Shown here: piece by piece, positions 35,642 to 43,716 of the stretch
How positions within the stretch are numbered: position 1 is the stretch's first letter
Layout: the number at the start of each line of letters is the position of its first letter
Source of the DNA: Candidatus Brocadia sp.
GTDB taxonomy: Bacteria; Planctomycetota; Brocadiia; Brocadiales; Brocadiaceae
Direction of reading: 5' to 3'
Length of the DNA: 62,651 bases
NCBI GenBank assembly: GCA_013360945.1
Contig: JABWAQ010000007.1
Span: 1 to 62,651, forward strand
The notes under the pieces: generated by a model
Database searches by the model: none
What the model was told of the DNA's origin: nothing
Seen by the model: only the letters and a program-made list of their open reading frames with translations
Program-made: the position numbers and the translations under genes

Positions 35642-36826
35642 CTATTTTATGGGAACAATTTCAGCCCTTCTGTTCAGGGAGCGACCTTCCTCGGTGTCAT
35701 TGGAGGCAATGGGCTTTTGAAAGCCAAAACCTGCGATAGAGATACGTGACCCATCAATACCCTTCCCGACCAGATAATCCTTTACCGCCTGGGCCCTTTT
35801 CCGGGAGAGGTCTATATTATATTCCATTGAACCGATGTTGTCCGTGTGCCCCTCTATCCTTATGTGCATATCCGGATTTTTTTGCAAGACACTGACAATA
35901 TTGCCGAGATTCGAGTCGAACTCCTCTTTAATATCCCACTTCTTGTAATCAAACGTAACTCCCTTTACCACCCAGCATCCCCTGGAATCAACCATGGCCC
36001 CTATCGGCGTATCGGGGCATTGATCGTCCTTGTCGTAAACACCATCACCATCGCTATCAATATCCTGTTTCGGCACAGCCGTCAAAAATACCTTTTTTAC
36101 AAAGTCCGCCATATTTTCACTGGATGCAATCCCGTCAGCAGTTACCGAAAAGCCACATTTTACCTCCCGTGCAAGGTCTCTGAGTTCTTCTGCCCCTTCG
36201 GCCGTATCTCCTACAAAAACGGTGTAAAGACATACCCTGTCTCCATACATTTCTTTTAAATCCTGTGCCTTCAACAGGGGACTTCCGATTAACATTTCAC
36301 CATCACTGACAAGTATCACTGCATTTTGACCCCCTGACGTCAGCAACAAGTTCTTTGCATCTTTAATCGCATTTCCGGCAGGACTGCAGCCACGGGGAAT
36401 TACTGCCTCGTTTAACGCGTTTTCCAAAAGACCTCGTGAATGCTTCGTGAGTTCATAAACAACAAAAGTATTTTTTCCGTGCTCAAAAAATCCGTGTCCA
36501 AAGGTTACCAGGGCGCTGTTTATATCGATTTCAGGCAGCGTATCATTCATCCTCATCAATATATCTTTCGCCACAGTAAATTTGGAATGACCTTTATTCA
36601 CGGCACCAGTAAATTCATCCTGCATAGATGCAGACGCATCTAAAATAATTACAAAACTTTCAATTTTCTGGATATACTTCACATCCGGAGATTCTGCATC
36701 CAAATTTTGAGGAACAAACGTTTCAAGGGGCTCGATGGGTTTCTTGTGGGGCTTAAGCTGTGCGCAACCTGTTAAAATAGAAATTGACGCCATAAAAAAC
36801 AATGCTGATAGATATATTTTCCGCAT
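35642..36826 (-). CDS. Lipoprotein with VWA, Ca2+-repeat and OmpA domains
   Basis: The 394-residue protein has a lipobox (SILTGCAQ). A von Willebrand A domain with MIDAS DASAS (about 63-67) and VSDGE follows. Then come a thrombospondin-3-type calcium loop DSDGDGVYDKDDQCPDTP and a C-terminal OmpA domain (IRIEGHTDNIGSMEYNIDLSRKRA). OmpA domains bind peptidoglycan, and VWA domains bind ligands through a metal ion. It probably tethers an outer-membrane or surface complex to the wall. GAGGAA precedes the ATG. Substrate or partner is unknown. Confidence 0.85.
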   Translation of the reverse strand: MRKIYLSALFFMASISILTGCAQLKPHKKPIEPLETFVPQNLDAESPDVKYIQKIESFVIILDASASMQDEFTGAVNKGHSKFTVAKDILMRMNDTLPEIDINSALVTFGHGFFEHGKNTFVVYELTKHSRGLLENALNEAVIPRGCSPAGNAIKDAKNLLLTSGGQNAVILVSDGEMLIGSPLLKAQDLKEMYGDRVCLYTVFVGDTAEGAEELRDLAREVKCGFSVTADGIASSENMADFVKKVFLTAVPKQDIDSDGDGVYDKDDQCPDTPIGAMVDSRGCWVVKGVTFDYKKWDIKEEFDSNLGNIVSVLQKNPDMHIRIEGHTDNIGSMEYNIDLSRKRAQAVKDYLVGKGIDGSRISIAGFGFQKPIASNDTEEGRSLNRRAEIVPIK

Positions 36827-36896
36827 AACGATTCCTCTATAAAAGATAATAGATGAGATGACAGGAAATCGCTTTCCCCATTGAGTGGATAGCCTA

Positions 36897-36954
36897 ACAA
36901 AAACAAAGAAGATTGCAAGCTTTTTTCATTCTTTTCAGCAACATTGACCGAAAA
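36897..36954. repeat. Left repeats of the Fic cassette
   Basis: A direct repeat of about 35 bases (36897-36931, core AGATTGCAAGCTTTTTTCAT) recurs at 37910-37947. A 12-base sequence ATTGACCGAAAA (36943-36954) recurs in inverse form at 37819-37830. Together they bracket the Fic toxin-antitoxin genes. Confidence 0.6.
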
Positions 36955-36987
36955 AGAGAGGATATATTCCGGGATAAACGGCTTTGG

Positions 36988-37599
36988 CTAGATCGCTTCT
37001 CCGAGCCGCCGTATCCATAATTTTTGAAGCGGTTCAAGATTTCCCGCATCACCTGCCCGCAGGGCCTCGAGATATTCACGACGCCCATCAGGGTCCGTGG
37101 GCGCAGTTTCGACAGGGGGCAAGGCAAGCTTGTAAAGAAGCGCGGCCAGCGCCAGGCGACCAATGCGGCCGTTGAAATCTTTGAAGGGATGAATCCACTG
37201 AAATCGCCAGTCCACCCAGGCAAGAAACTCCGCTATATCGGACAGATTGTCAACGTCCACATGTCGCAACCGCTCGTCTAAATCGTCGCAGAAAGACTGC
37301 ACGAGAAGCGGCGCTTTATAATAAGCGGGCGGCTCCAGTGTTCCAACTCTCACGTCCGTTGTACGAAACCGGCCGGCCCATTCGGGGAAAAGGTGCCCGG
37401 CGAGTTCCCGGTGCCTCTGGCAGAGCCACTCGGGCGTAATGATGATCTCGCCGGGTGGAGTTTGCAAAAGCTGAGCAAGCATCCGGGCAAGCGAGACAGC
37501 GAGCTTCTCTGAGACTTCCGGATAAGTAAGCTCGCCCTCAGTTGTCTCAAACGACCGGGTTGATCCTGACTGTCCTGCATCTTCGCTCATTGGTCTCAT
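36988..37599 (-). CDS. Fic-domain toxin (adenylyltransferase)
   Basis: The 203-residue protein has the canonical Fic motif HPFKDFNGRIGR with catalytic His and phosphate-binding loop. It also has the upstream helices and flap (VRVGTLEPPAYYKAP) of the family. Such enzymes transfer AMP to target proteins (for VbhT/FicT types, gyrase and topoisomerase IV). Base use is clearly richer in G+C than in the neighbours, pointing to recent transfer. Its start overlaps the antitoxin stop by four bases (ATGA). It is bracketed by repeats (36897-36954 and 37819-37947). Confidence 0.88.
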   Translation of the reverse strand: MRPMSEDAGQSGSTRSFETTEGELTYPEVSEKLAVSLARMLAQLLQTPPGEIIITPEWLCQRHRELAGHLFPEWAGRFRTTDVRVGTLEPPAYYKAPLLVQSFCDDLDERLRHVDVDNLSDIAEFLAWVDWRFQWIHPFKDFNGRIGRLALAALLYKLALPPVETAPTDPDGRREYLEALRAGDAGNLEPLQKLWIRRLGEAI

Positions 37600-37793
37600 T
37601 GGTCTAACAGGATTTTAAGACGATTCACCGTAATCGGCTCGCCTTCGAATGTCATTGATTGAGCCACTCGTTCCAGCAGGACTTCCCGGTGGGCATCGAT
37701 AACCGTGCCCGGTGTTTTGTGCTGAGCCCGCCATTGACGAAATTTGGTTGCCAATGCATCAAGGTCGATGGGCTCGCTACTGTTTGCAGTCAT
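37596..37793 (-). CDS. VbhA-like class I Fic antitoxin
   Basis: The protein is about 65 residues long from MTANSSEPIDLDALATKF. An alternative start 12 codons earlier lies inside the inverted repeat. It contains SMTFEG, matching the inhibitory helix motif [S/T]xxxE[G/N] of class I Fic antitoxins; its Glu should block ATP gamma-phosphate binding in the toxin. Gene order antitoxin-toxin with a four-base overlap fits. G+C-rich like its partner. Confidence 0.8.
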   Translation of the reverse strand: MTANSSEPIDLDALATKFRQWRAQHKTPGTVIDAHREVLLERVAQSMTFEGEPITVNRLKILLDQ

Positions 37794-37818
37794 AGCGTGT
37801 ATTCTTGCATGGACCCGA

Positions 37819-37947
37819 TTTTCGGTCAATCATTTTTCTCTACAGGGGAGATCGGCTACATGGCGTTAATGATGGGAAATTATTTTTCTCATCCCGGGGC
37901 AATCTTAAATAAAAACGAAAAAGATTGCAAGCTTTTTCATTTTATTA
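37819..37947. repeat. Right repeats of the Fic cassette
   Basis: TTTTCGGTCAAT (37819-37830) is the exact inverse of 36943-36954. The direct repeat copy lies at 37910-37947. The 328-base gap from 37831 to 38158 shows no gene otherwise. Confidence 0.6.
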
Positions 37948-38158
37948 TTTCAGATACCCGTGTCGGCGGCATTTTAGTCTCTTTGCATTTGAACGATACG
38001 GTCACGACAGTATAATACCGTTTGGCGATAATAGCGTCAAGCGGGAATACCCGCTTTAATTTGATCATTTTGTTTTTTACAAGTAAAAATATACTCTTTT
38101 GACATGCTTAGTCAAATCTGTTATCATTGTGTTCGGAATGTAATCACTGGAGGTAAAT

Positions 38159-38407
38159 ATGGTACGTACTCAAATTCAATTGACAGAAGAACAGGTAAAG
38201 GCATTAAAAAAAATTGCATTATCCCGGCATCTATCTGTTGCAGAGATCATAAGGCAAGCAGTCGATACCATTATCCGAACCAACACCATGGTTGACATCG
38301 AAGAAAGACGGAAAAAGGCGCTTGACATAGTGGGCAAATTCAGTTCCGGCAAACGTGACATTTCAAGGAAACACGATACATACCTTGTAGAGGCATTCAG
38401 CAAGTGA
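38159..38407 (+). CDS. Ribbon-helix-helix antitoxin (VapB-like)
   Basis: The 82-residue protein has a CopG/RHH fold start: MVRTQIQLTEEQVKALKKIA then HLSVAEIIRQAVDTII. It should bind operator DNA and neutralise a PIN toxin. The downstream PIN gene (38404) starts by a GTGA overlap but has an internal deletion, so this antitoxin appears orphaned. AGGTA lies upstream of the ATG. Confidence 0.8.
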   Translation: MVRTQIQLTEEQVKALKKIALSRHLSVAEIIRQAVDTIIRTNTMVDIEERRKKALDIVGKFSSGKRDISRKHDTYLVEAFSK

Positions 38408-38608
38408 GAATTTTTGTTGATACGTCGGCATTTTTTGCCCTGCTCGACAGAGACGATGCCAACCATAAAAAAGCAAAAGAGGCATGGAATAAAATGCTCA
38501 ACCCTGAAAACGTCCTTATCACCACAAATTATGCGCAATTCGGCAATTAAAACCATTTTTACTTTTGATTCCCATTTCGAAGAACAAGGTTTTCATTGCA
38601 TTCCTTAA
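38404..38608 (+). pseudogene. PIN-domain (VapC) toxin with internal deletion
   Basis: A GTG start gives VRIFVDTSAFFALLDRDDAN and continues to LITTNYAQ, the first about 45 residues of a PIN toxin with its first active-site Asp. It then stops at 38550. In the next frame a typical PIN C-terminus follows (TFDSHFEEQGFHCIP, stop 38608). About 70 central residues, carrying the other acidic active-site positions, are missing. It is therefore inactive. Confidence 0.75.
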
Positions 38609-38701
38609 ACGGTCTGAGAAGCAGGTCTTTAATCCAAACGTTTTTAACTTTCAAACTTTTTTCTTCGCGCCCTTCGTGTTTTCGTGGTTAAAATTTTTTT
38701 T

Positions 38702-38719
38702 GATTGCGGCTATACTACG
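38702..38719 (+). repeat. GATTGCGGCTATACTACG motif, copy 5
   Basis: This is a variant of the dispersed motif, preceded by the same CTTCGTG...GTGGTTAAAATTTTTTT stretch as the right half of 40148-40347. It lies 29 bases before bioA. Confidence 0.5.
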
Positions 38720-38747
38720 CTATGAGTTTAACAAATAAGACACCTAT

Positions 38748-40115
38748 ATGCCGGATAGTACATACAAAGAACAATTAGAGACATGGGATAGGGGACATCT
38801 CTGGCATCCCTTCACCCAGATGCAGGATTATGCCAAAGAAATGCCGCTCATCATTGAAGAGGGAAACGGTGTTTTTCTTAAGGACGTCGACGGCAAAGAA
38901 TACATCGATGGGATTTCCTCCATGTGGTGTAACCTGCACGGCCACCGCAAGAAGGAGATCGATGATGCCATAAAACGACAACTTGATAAGGTTGCACATA
39001 CCACACTCCTTGGTCCATCCAATATACCTGCCATCGAACTTGCCGGGATACTCGCGGAAATCGCTCCCAAGGGACTAACGAAGGTCTTTTATTCAGATAA
39101 TGGTTCTACCGCCAATGAGGTTGCGCTCAAGATGGCCTTCCAATACTGGCAGCAGAAAGGATTGAAAGATAAGACACAGTTTGTAGCCTTACAGTATGGA
39201 TATCACGGAGATACCATCGGAACTATGGGTGTTGGCGGCATCGACATTTACCACAAGGTCTTTCAACCGCTCTATTTTAAGACCCACTTTGCGCCGGCGC
39301 CGTATTGCTACCGGTGTCCCTTTGAAAAGCAGCCCAAAGATTGTTCTTTTGCGTGTCTTGAAAAACTGGAAGATATCTTGCGGGAGAATAAAGACATGAT
39401 TTCCGCTATGATTGTGGAGCCCTTGGTGCAAGGGGCAGGCGGGATGATTACCCATCCGGCCGGTTATCTATCGGGAGCACGCGCCTTGTGCAAGAAACAT
39501 AACGTGCTTCTGATCCTGGACGAGGTGCTCACCGGCTTTGGCCGGACAGGCAAAATGTTTGCCTGCCTCCACGAAAACGTTGCCCCTGATATTATGTCCT
39601 TATCCAAAGGAATTAACGGTGGCTATATGCCCCTGGCAGCTACGCTTGCGACAGAGGAGATATACAATGCCTTTTTAGGCGAATATTCAGAGTTGAAGAC
39701 CTTTTTTCACGGACATACCTACACAGGAAATCCTTTAGGATGCGCGGCTGCACTGGCGAGTCTGGAATTATTTGACAAGGAATATATCCTGGAAAATTTA
39801 GAACCAAAGATTAATCATTTGCGGACCAACCTTAAACGCTTCGAATTGCTGGAGCACGTTGGCGAGGTGAGACAATGCGGACTTATCGCCGCCCTTGAAC
39901 TGGTGAAGGACAAAATCACGAAAGAGCCATACTCATGGGTGGAACGGGTAGGGATTCGGGTTTGTCTCGAGGCCAGAAAACAAGGCTTGCTTATCAGACC
40001 CCTTGGGCATATCATCGTCATTATGCCCCCATTAAGTATCAAGGTTAACGAGTTAGACATCATACTTGAAATCACTTATGAATCGATACAAGTCGTTACC
40101 AGAGACAGGGAGTGA
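38748..40115 (+). CDS. bioA: Adenosylmethionine-8-amino-7-oxononanoate aminotransferase BioA
   Basis: The 455-residue class III aminotransferase starts with LWHPFTQMQDY, the BioA start, and has SSMWCNLHGH. DEVLTGFGRTG carries the PLP contact, and the Schiff-base lysine is in SKGINGGYMP. It makes 7,8-diaminopelargonate from KAPA with SAM as amino donor. bioD follows after a 280-base repeat-rich gap. No bioB or bioF is in the window. Length is normal. Confidence 0.95.
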   Translation: MPDSTYKEQLETWDRGHLWHPFTQMQDYAKEMPLIIEEGNGVFLKDVDGKEYIDGISSMWCNLHGHRKKEIDDAIKRQLDKVAHTTLLGPSNIPAIELAGILAEIAPKGLTKVFYSDNGSTANEVALKMAFQYWQQKGLKDKTQFVALQYGYHGDTIGTMGVGGIDIYHKVFQPLYFKTHFAPAPYCYRCPFEKQPKDCSFACLEKLEDILRENKDMISAMIVEPLVQGAGGMITHPAGYLSGARALCKKHNVLLILDEVLTGFGRTGKMFACLHENVAPDIMSLSKGINGGYMPLAATLATEEIYNAFLGEYSELKTFFHGHTYTGNPLGCAAALASLELFDKEYILENLEPKINHLRTNLKRFELLEHVGEVRQCGLIAALELVKDKITKEPYSWVERVGIRVCLEARKQGLLIRPLGHIIVIMPPLSIKVNELDIILEITYESIQVVTRDRE

Positions 40116-40147
40116 AGAGGGTATGAAATACAGGCATAGAGGCCTGG

Positions 40148-40347
40148 CGCAGCAAAGCCGCAACTAAAGAAGTTCAACCACAAAGAACGTAAAGCATTAC
40201 ACAAAGACCACAAAGTTTCATTGGGTATCCTTTTTATTTCAATCACCCATTTACTTTACGCGCAATTTCGTTTTCTGTCATTGTATTCTTTGTGGCTACT
40301 CATTGTGTTCTCTGTGGTTGAGTTTTTTTGGTTGCGGCTGTACTGCA
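40148..40347. repeat. 200-bp imperfect inverted-repeat element with GGTTGCGGC ends (copies 6, 7)
   Basis: Arms of about 40 bases face each other: left GCAGCAAAGCCGCAAC...TCAACCACAAAGAAC and right GTTCTCTGTGGTTGA...GGTTGCGGCTGTACTGC. Roughly 33 of 40 positions match. The ends are members of the dispersed motif family. The interior has CACAAAG-rich low-complexity DNA and no gene. Confidence 0.65.
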
Positions 40348-40397
40348 TTACGTTGTTTACCGTATCTACAAGCTTATTTTGATCGGGAGAAATTTTT

Positions 40398-41108
40398 ATG
40401 GGAAAAGGATATTTTATCACAGGCACAGACACGGGCGTGGGAAAAACTATTGTTGCAGGCGGATTAGCGGCCTTATATAAAGACAGGGGACTGGATGTGG
40501 GTGTTATGAAGCCCGTTGCTACAGGCTGCAAACGGGTAAATAATGCACTGGTGTCCGATGATGCAGTTTTTTTAAAACTCTCAGCAGAGGTAGATGACGA
40601 CTACGAACTTATCAACCCATACAGTTTTGAACAACCCCTTGCCCCAACGGTGGCAGCACGTCTGAGTAATACAAAAATAGACCTGGAAAAAATACGCATG
40701 GACTACGACTCCCTGTGTGAAAAACACGATTATCTCATTATCGAGGGCATTGGGGGTTTGCTGGTCCCCCTCGACGAATACTATTTTGTTGTGGATATGG
40801 CCAGCGAAATGGAACTGCCGCTCATCGTCGTCTGCAGGCCCACCATCGGCACGATTAACCACACCTTACTGACCGTATCGTACGCACGTCAACACGGATT
40901 GGATGTCAAAGGAATTATTATCAACGAATCCACTGAGGACTCTGACGACACCGTTAAAAAGACAAATGCGGATGAAATAAAAAGACTATCGGGTCTCCCT
41001 GTTTTTGGCACGATCCCCTTTGATAAAAGACTGGATATAAGCAAGTACAACAAAGACGTATTGCTAAAAATTTTTCGTGATAAAATAGACAAAGACATTA
41101 TAATATAA
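40398..41108 (+). CDS. bioD: Dethiobiotin synthetase BioD
   Basis: The 236-residue protein starts MGKGYFITGTDTGVGKTIV, containing the P-loop, and has MKPVATGC and EGIGGLLVPL. It closes the ureido ring of dethiobiotin from diaminopelargonate, CO2 and ATP. It lies after bioA on the same strand. Length is normal (about 225-240). Confidence 0.95.
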   Translation: MGKGYFITGTDTGVGKTIVAGGLAALYKDRGLDVGVMKPVATGCKRVNNALVSDDAVFLKLSAEVDDDYELINPYSFEQPLAPTVAARLSNTKIDLEKIRMDYDSLCEKHDYLIIEGIGGLLVPLDEYYFVVDMASEMELPLIVVCRPTIGTINHTLLTVSYARQHGLDVKGIIINESTEDSDDTVKKTNADEIKRLSGLPVFGTIPFDKRLDISKYNKDVLLKIFRDKIDKDIII

Positions 41109-41154
41109 TTCGAAAATCGTGGAATTTCACAACTAGGCTTAATGGTTGGAGATA

Positions 41155-41424
41155 ATGGCAGACTTTGAAATATATTTTAGCAGGCATGCCAAAAAACAAA
41201 TGAAAATTGAATATGATAAAGAAGTGGACGCACTTTATATCAGGATACAGGAAAAGGAAGTGTCGCACACAAAAGAATTGAAAGAAGGAATAAATTCAGA
41301 TTTGGACGATGTAGGTAAGGTCATTGGTTTAGAGATTATTGGGGCAACAGAAAGATATAATTTGAAGGATATTTTCAATATTTCAACCGAAAACTTAATA
41401 CTGGAAGAACCCATTAAAAGTTAG
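41155..41424 (+). CDS. DUF2283 protein with DUF4258-like N-terminal stub
   Basis: From residue 16 on it is a typical DUF2283 protein (MKIEYDKEVDALYIRI, then EGINSDLDDVGKVIGLEII). The preceding ADFEIYFSRHAKKQM matches the start of DUF4258 proteins (fsrHAkkqm), the toxin-like partners normally encoded just upstream. This suggests an in-frame deletion that fused the toxin start to the antitoxin. The start is set at the ATG with GGTTGGAGA upstream; an earlier TTG is less likely. Confidence 0.65.
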   Translation: MADFEIYFSRHAKKQMKIEYDKEVDALYIRIQEKEVSHTKELKEGINSDLDDVGKVIGLEIIGATERYNLKDIFNISTENLILEEPIKS

Positions 41425-41481
41425 TTTATTTTGTTGAGTTTTTTGTTGTTTAACTCAACTTACACAGGAGTCAGAAAATAC

Positions 41482-42813
41482 ATGAAAACTCAGTTAGAAC
41501 TTGCACGCGAGGGTATCATAACGGAAGCCATGAAAGAGGCGGCCGCCTACGACGACGTTTCCCCGGAATTTATCCGTGATGGTATTGCAAAAGGGCAGAT
41601 CGTCATCTATGGAAATCCAAATAGAAAGGCCCGTGTGGTCGGTATCGGTAAAGGACTCAAAACAAAGGTAAATGCAAGCATTGGCACTTCTCCTGATATT
41701 ATCAATATGGAGATGGAGGTGAAAAAGGCACAAACCGCTGAAAAGTACGGCGCCGATACCTTGATGGAACTTTCAACGGGAGGTGATTTAACCAATATCA
41801 GAAGACGCGTGTTAGACTCCATTTCCCTCACGGTGGGTACTGTCCCTCTCTATCAAGCCGCTATTGAGACCGACAAGAAAAAAGGGGCTGTAGTTCACAT
41901 GGAAGCAGATTTCCTCTTTGATGTCATCGAACAGCAGGCAGAAGAGGGGATCGGCTTTATGGCAATCCACTGCGGGATCAACCTCATAACACTTGAACGC
42001 CTCAAAAAACAAGGATACCGTTACGGTGGGCTTGTCAGCCGAGGTGGTTCATTCCTGACGGCCTGGATGAACCACAACAAGAAAGAAAACCCCCTTTATG
42101 AACAGATCGACCGCCTCATCAACATTATGAAAAAGCACGATGTAATCCTTAGTCTCGGGAACGGCCTGAGGGCTGGCGCCATCCACGACAGCACCGACCG
42201 TGCACAGATACAGGAACTCATTATCAACTCGGAAATCGCCGAATATGCCCAAAGCAAGGGTGTGCAGATTATTGTGGAGGGTCCTGGTCACATACCCATC
42301 GATGAGATTGAGGCCAACGTGCTTATCCAAAAGCGCCTCAGCAACAATGCTCCATTTTATATGCTTGGACCTATCACTACAGACGTAGCTCCCGGATATG
42401 ACCATATTTCTTCAGCCATCGGTGCAGCCTTATCATCATGCTACGGGGCCGATTTTATCTGCTATGTCACACCTCCAGAGCATCTGGCCCTTCCAGGACC
42501 GGACGACGTGCGTGAAGGCGTCATGGCAGCCCGTATCGCCGCGCATGTCGGTGACATGGTAAAGCTAAAAGACAAGGCAAAGAATTTAGACCTTAAGATG
42601 GGCATTGCCCGCAGGGATTTGGACTGGAAGACCCAGTACGAAACTGCCATCACGAAAGAACGCGCGCAAGAGATCCGTAATAGCCGTCCCCCCATGGATG
42701 AAGATACCTGCACGATGTGTGGCAGCCTGTGTTCGTTAAAAGGTGTGATGAAATACTATGAACAAGACCTCAAGAAAAGCCGCAAAAAAAGTGCAACTCC
42801 AGTAGGATTTTAA
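41482..42813 (+). CDS. thiC: ThiC-family radical SAM enzyme (HMP-P synthase)
   Basis: The 443-residue protein from MKTQLELAREG is of the short bacterial/archaeal ThiC form. It has GTSPDI, STGGDL, GLVSRGGSFL, EGPGHIP and the C-terminal cluster motif CTMCGSLC. ThiC turns aminoimidazole ribotide into the thiamine pyrimidine. The cysteine spacing here is Cx2Cx3C, versus Cx2Cx4C in the E. coli enzyme. Paralogues (BzaF type) make the cobamide base 5-hydroxybenzimidazole, so that role should be considered. No TPP riboswitch is visible upstream. Confidence 0.88.
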   Translation: MKTQLELAREGIITEAMKEAAAYDDVSPEFIRDGIAKGQIVIYGNPNRKARVVGIGKGLKTKVNASIGTSPDIINMEMEVKKAQTAEKYGADTLMELSTGGDLTNIRRRVLDSISLTVGTVPLYQAAIETDKKKGAVVHMEADFLFDVIEQQAEEGIGFMAIHCGINLITLERLKKQGYRYGGLVSRGGSFLTAWMNHNKKENPLYEQIDRLINIMKKHDVILSLGNGLRAGAIHDSTDRAQIQELIINSEIAEYAQSKGVQIIVEGPGHIPIDEIEANVLIQKRLSNNAPFYMLGPITTDVAPGYDHISSAIGAALSSCYGADFICYVTPPEHLALPGPDDVREGVMAARIAAHVGDMVKLKDKAKNLDLKMGIARRDLDWKTQYETAITKERAQEIRNSRPPMDEDTCTMCGSLCSLKGVMKYYEQDLKKSRKKSATPVGF

Positions 42814-42911
42814 ATGAACTAGCGGATTATCTTTGACTGCATTATTCGACCATAAGCAGACTGTTAAAATCGACTTCAATATGACCCCATTAGCCTTCTA
42901 CTTCCATTATT

Positions 42912-43172
42912 TCATCTATAGATATCCTTTCTATGTCGAACATGATAAATAACTACAACCTTATTTTCAGTGTCAATCTGATAAATTACACGATAATCTC
43001 CAACACGTAAACGGTAGCTTGACTCCGAGCCTTTCATTTTTCTGGATTGAACGGGAAAAGGGTTATCAGCAAGACCTCCAATAGCATCAAGAATCTTTGG
43101 AATGAATTGTCTATCAATTTTTCTCAGATCATGTTCCAACGAACCCCTCGGTTCAATTTTATAAGAGCCCAT
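42912..43172 (-). CDS. RelE/ParE-type toxin
   Basis: The 86-residue protein has the RelE pattern: LEHDLRKIDRQFIPKIL, DNPFPVQSRKMKG and SYRLRVGDYRVIYQID with VVVIYHVRHRKDIYR. The basic C-terminus is typical of mRNA interferases that cut at the ribosomal A site. Its start overlaps the upstream antitoxin by 14 bases. Complete, so probably an active pair. Confidence 0.88.
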   Translation of the reverse strand: MGSYKIEPRGSLEHDLRKIDRQFIPKILDAIGGLADNPFPVQSRKMKGSESSYRLRVGDYRVIYQIDTENKVVVIYHVRHRKDIYR

Positions 43173-43344
43173 CGGCTTTTAACCTTTTTTTAAGTTCTTC
43201 AAGACTAATAGTTGGTTCGTTTTTGCGCTCTGCTATGACCGTTAGATCATGAATATCTTCTAACAGTTCTTCATAATCCTCAAGCGGCAAAATAACCGCT
43301 GTCTTATTACCTGATTCATCTACTATAAATTGAGCGTCCATCAT
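43159..43344 (-). CDS. Phd/YefM-like antitoxin
   Basis: The 61-residue protein has MDAQFIVDESGNKTAVILPL followed by EDYEELLEDIHDL, a short Phd/YefM-like DNA-binding and toxin-binding arrangement. AAGGAG lies just before two tandem ATGs. It should repress its own operon and neutralise the RelE-type toxin encoded next. Confidence 0.82.
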   Translation of the reverse strand: MMDAQFIVDESGNKTAVILPLEDYEELLEDIHDLTVIAERKNEPTISLEELKKRLKADGLL

Positions 43345-43616
43345 GTACTCCTTTCGTAAGGCGCTTTAAATCAAATAGGAGGAAATCAATGAACTGAATA
43401 TATCAAGACCTTTTACTGCTGTCAAGCCGGTAAAATTCATAGTTACCCTTATAGATATTTCCCCTATCGCAAAGAATGGGTGACCTTCTTTGTCCTTCAC
43501 AAGTCTTTGATGGTGGAGAGCAAGGGTTGGGTGAACTATTGTCCACCAGATAATATTTTTCTTTTAAATAGCCCATCGAATTATTATAGTAAATTAGTCC
43601 TTCGGTGACTTTTCCA

Positions 43617-43645
43617 TGTAGAGCAAAGAGGCTCTTCGCTCTACA
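43617..43645. repeat. Hairpin TGTAGAGC...GCTCTACA
   Basis: Arms of 8 bases plus an inner AAGAG/CTCTT form a long hairpin. It lies in the 372-base gap between the RelE-type locus and the radical SAM gene, which shows nothing else recognisable. Confidence 0.4.
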
Positions 43646-43716
43646 AAACACATAAGTAATAATAAAAATTTCTATACATAAATTTAACTTCAGAAATTTC
43701 AAAAGGATTTGTTGCT

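Noticed and set aside
38414..38608. Separate 64-codon gene after the RHH antitoxin
   Set aside because: Its end matches the PIN toxin C-terminus and its beginning is an out-of-frame reading of the PIN N-terminus; it is part of the deleted toxin gene.
41425..41481. TPP riboswitch before thiC
   Set aside because: The gap is too short and lacks the CTGAGA and ACCTGA-type core.
41431..41481. Longer start for thiC, 17 codons upstream
   Set aside because: The extra residues do not fit the family; MKTQLELAREG is the usual start.
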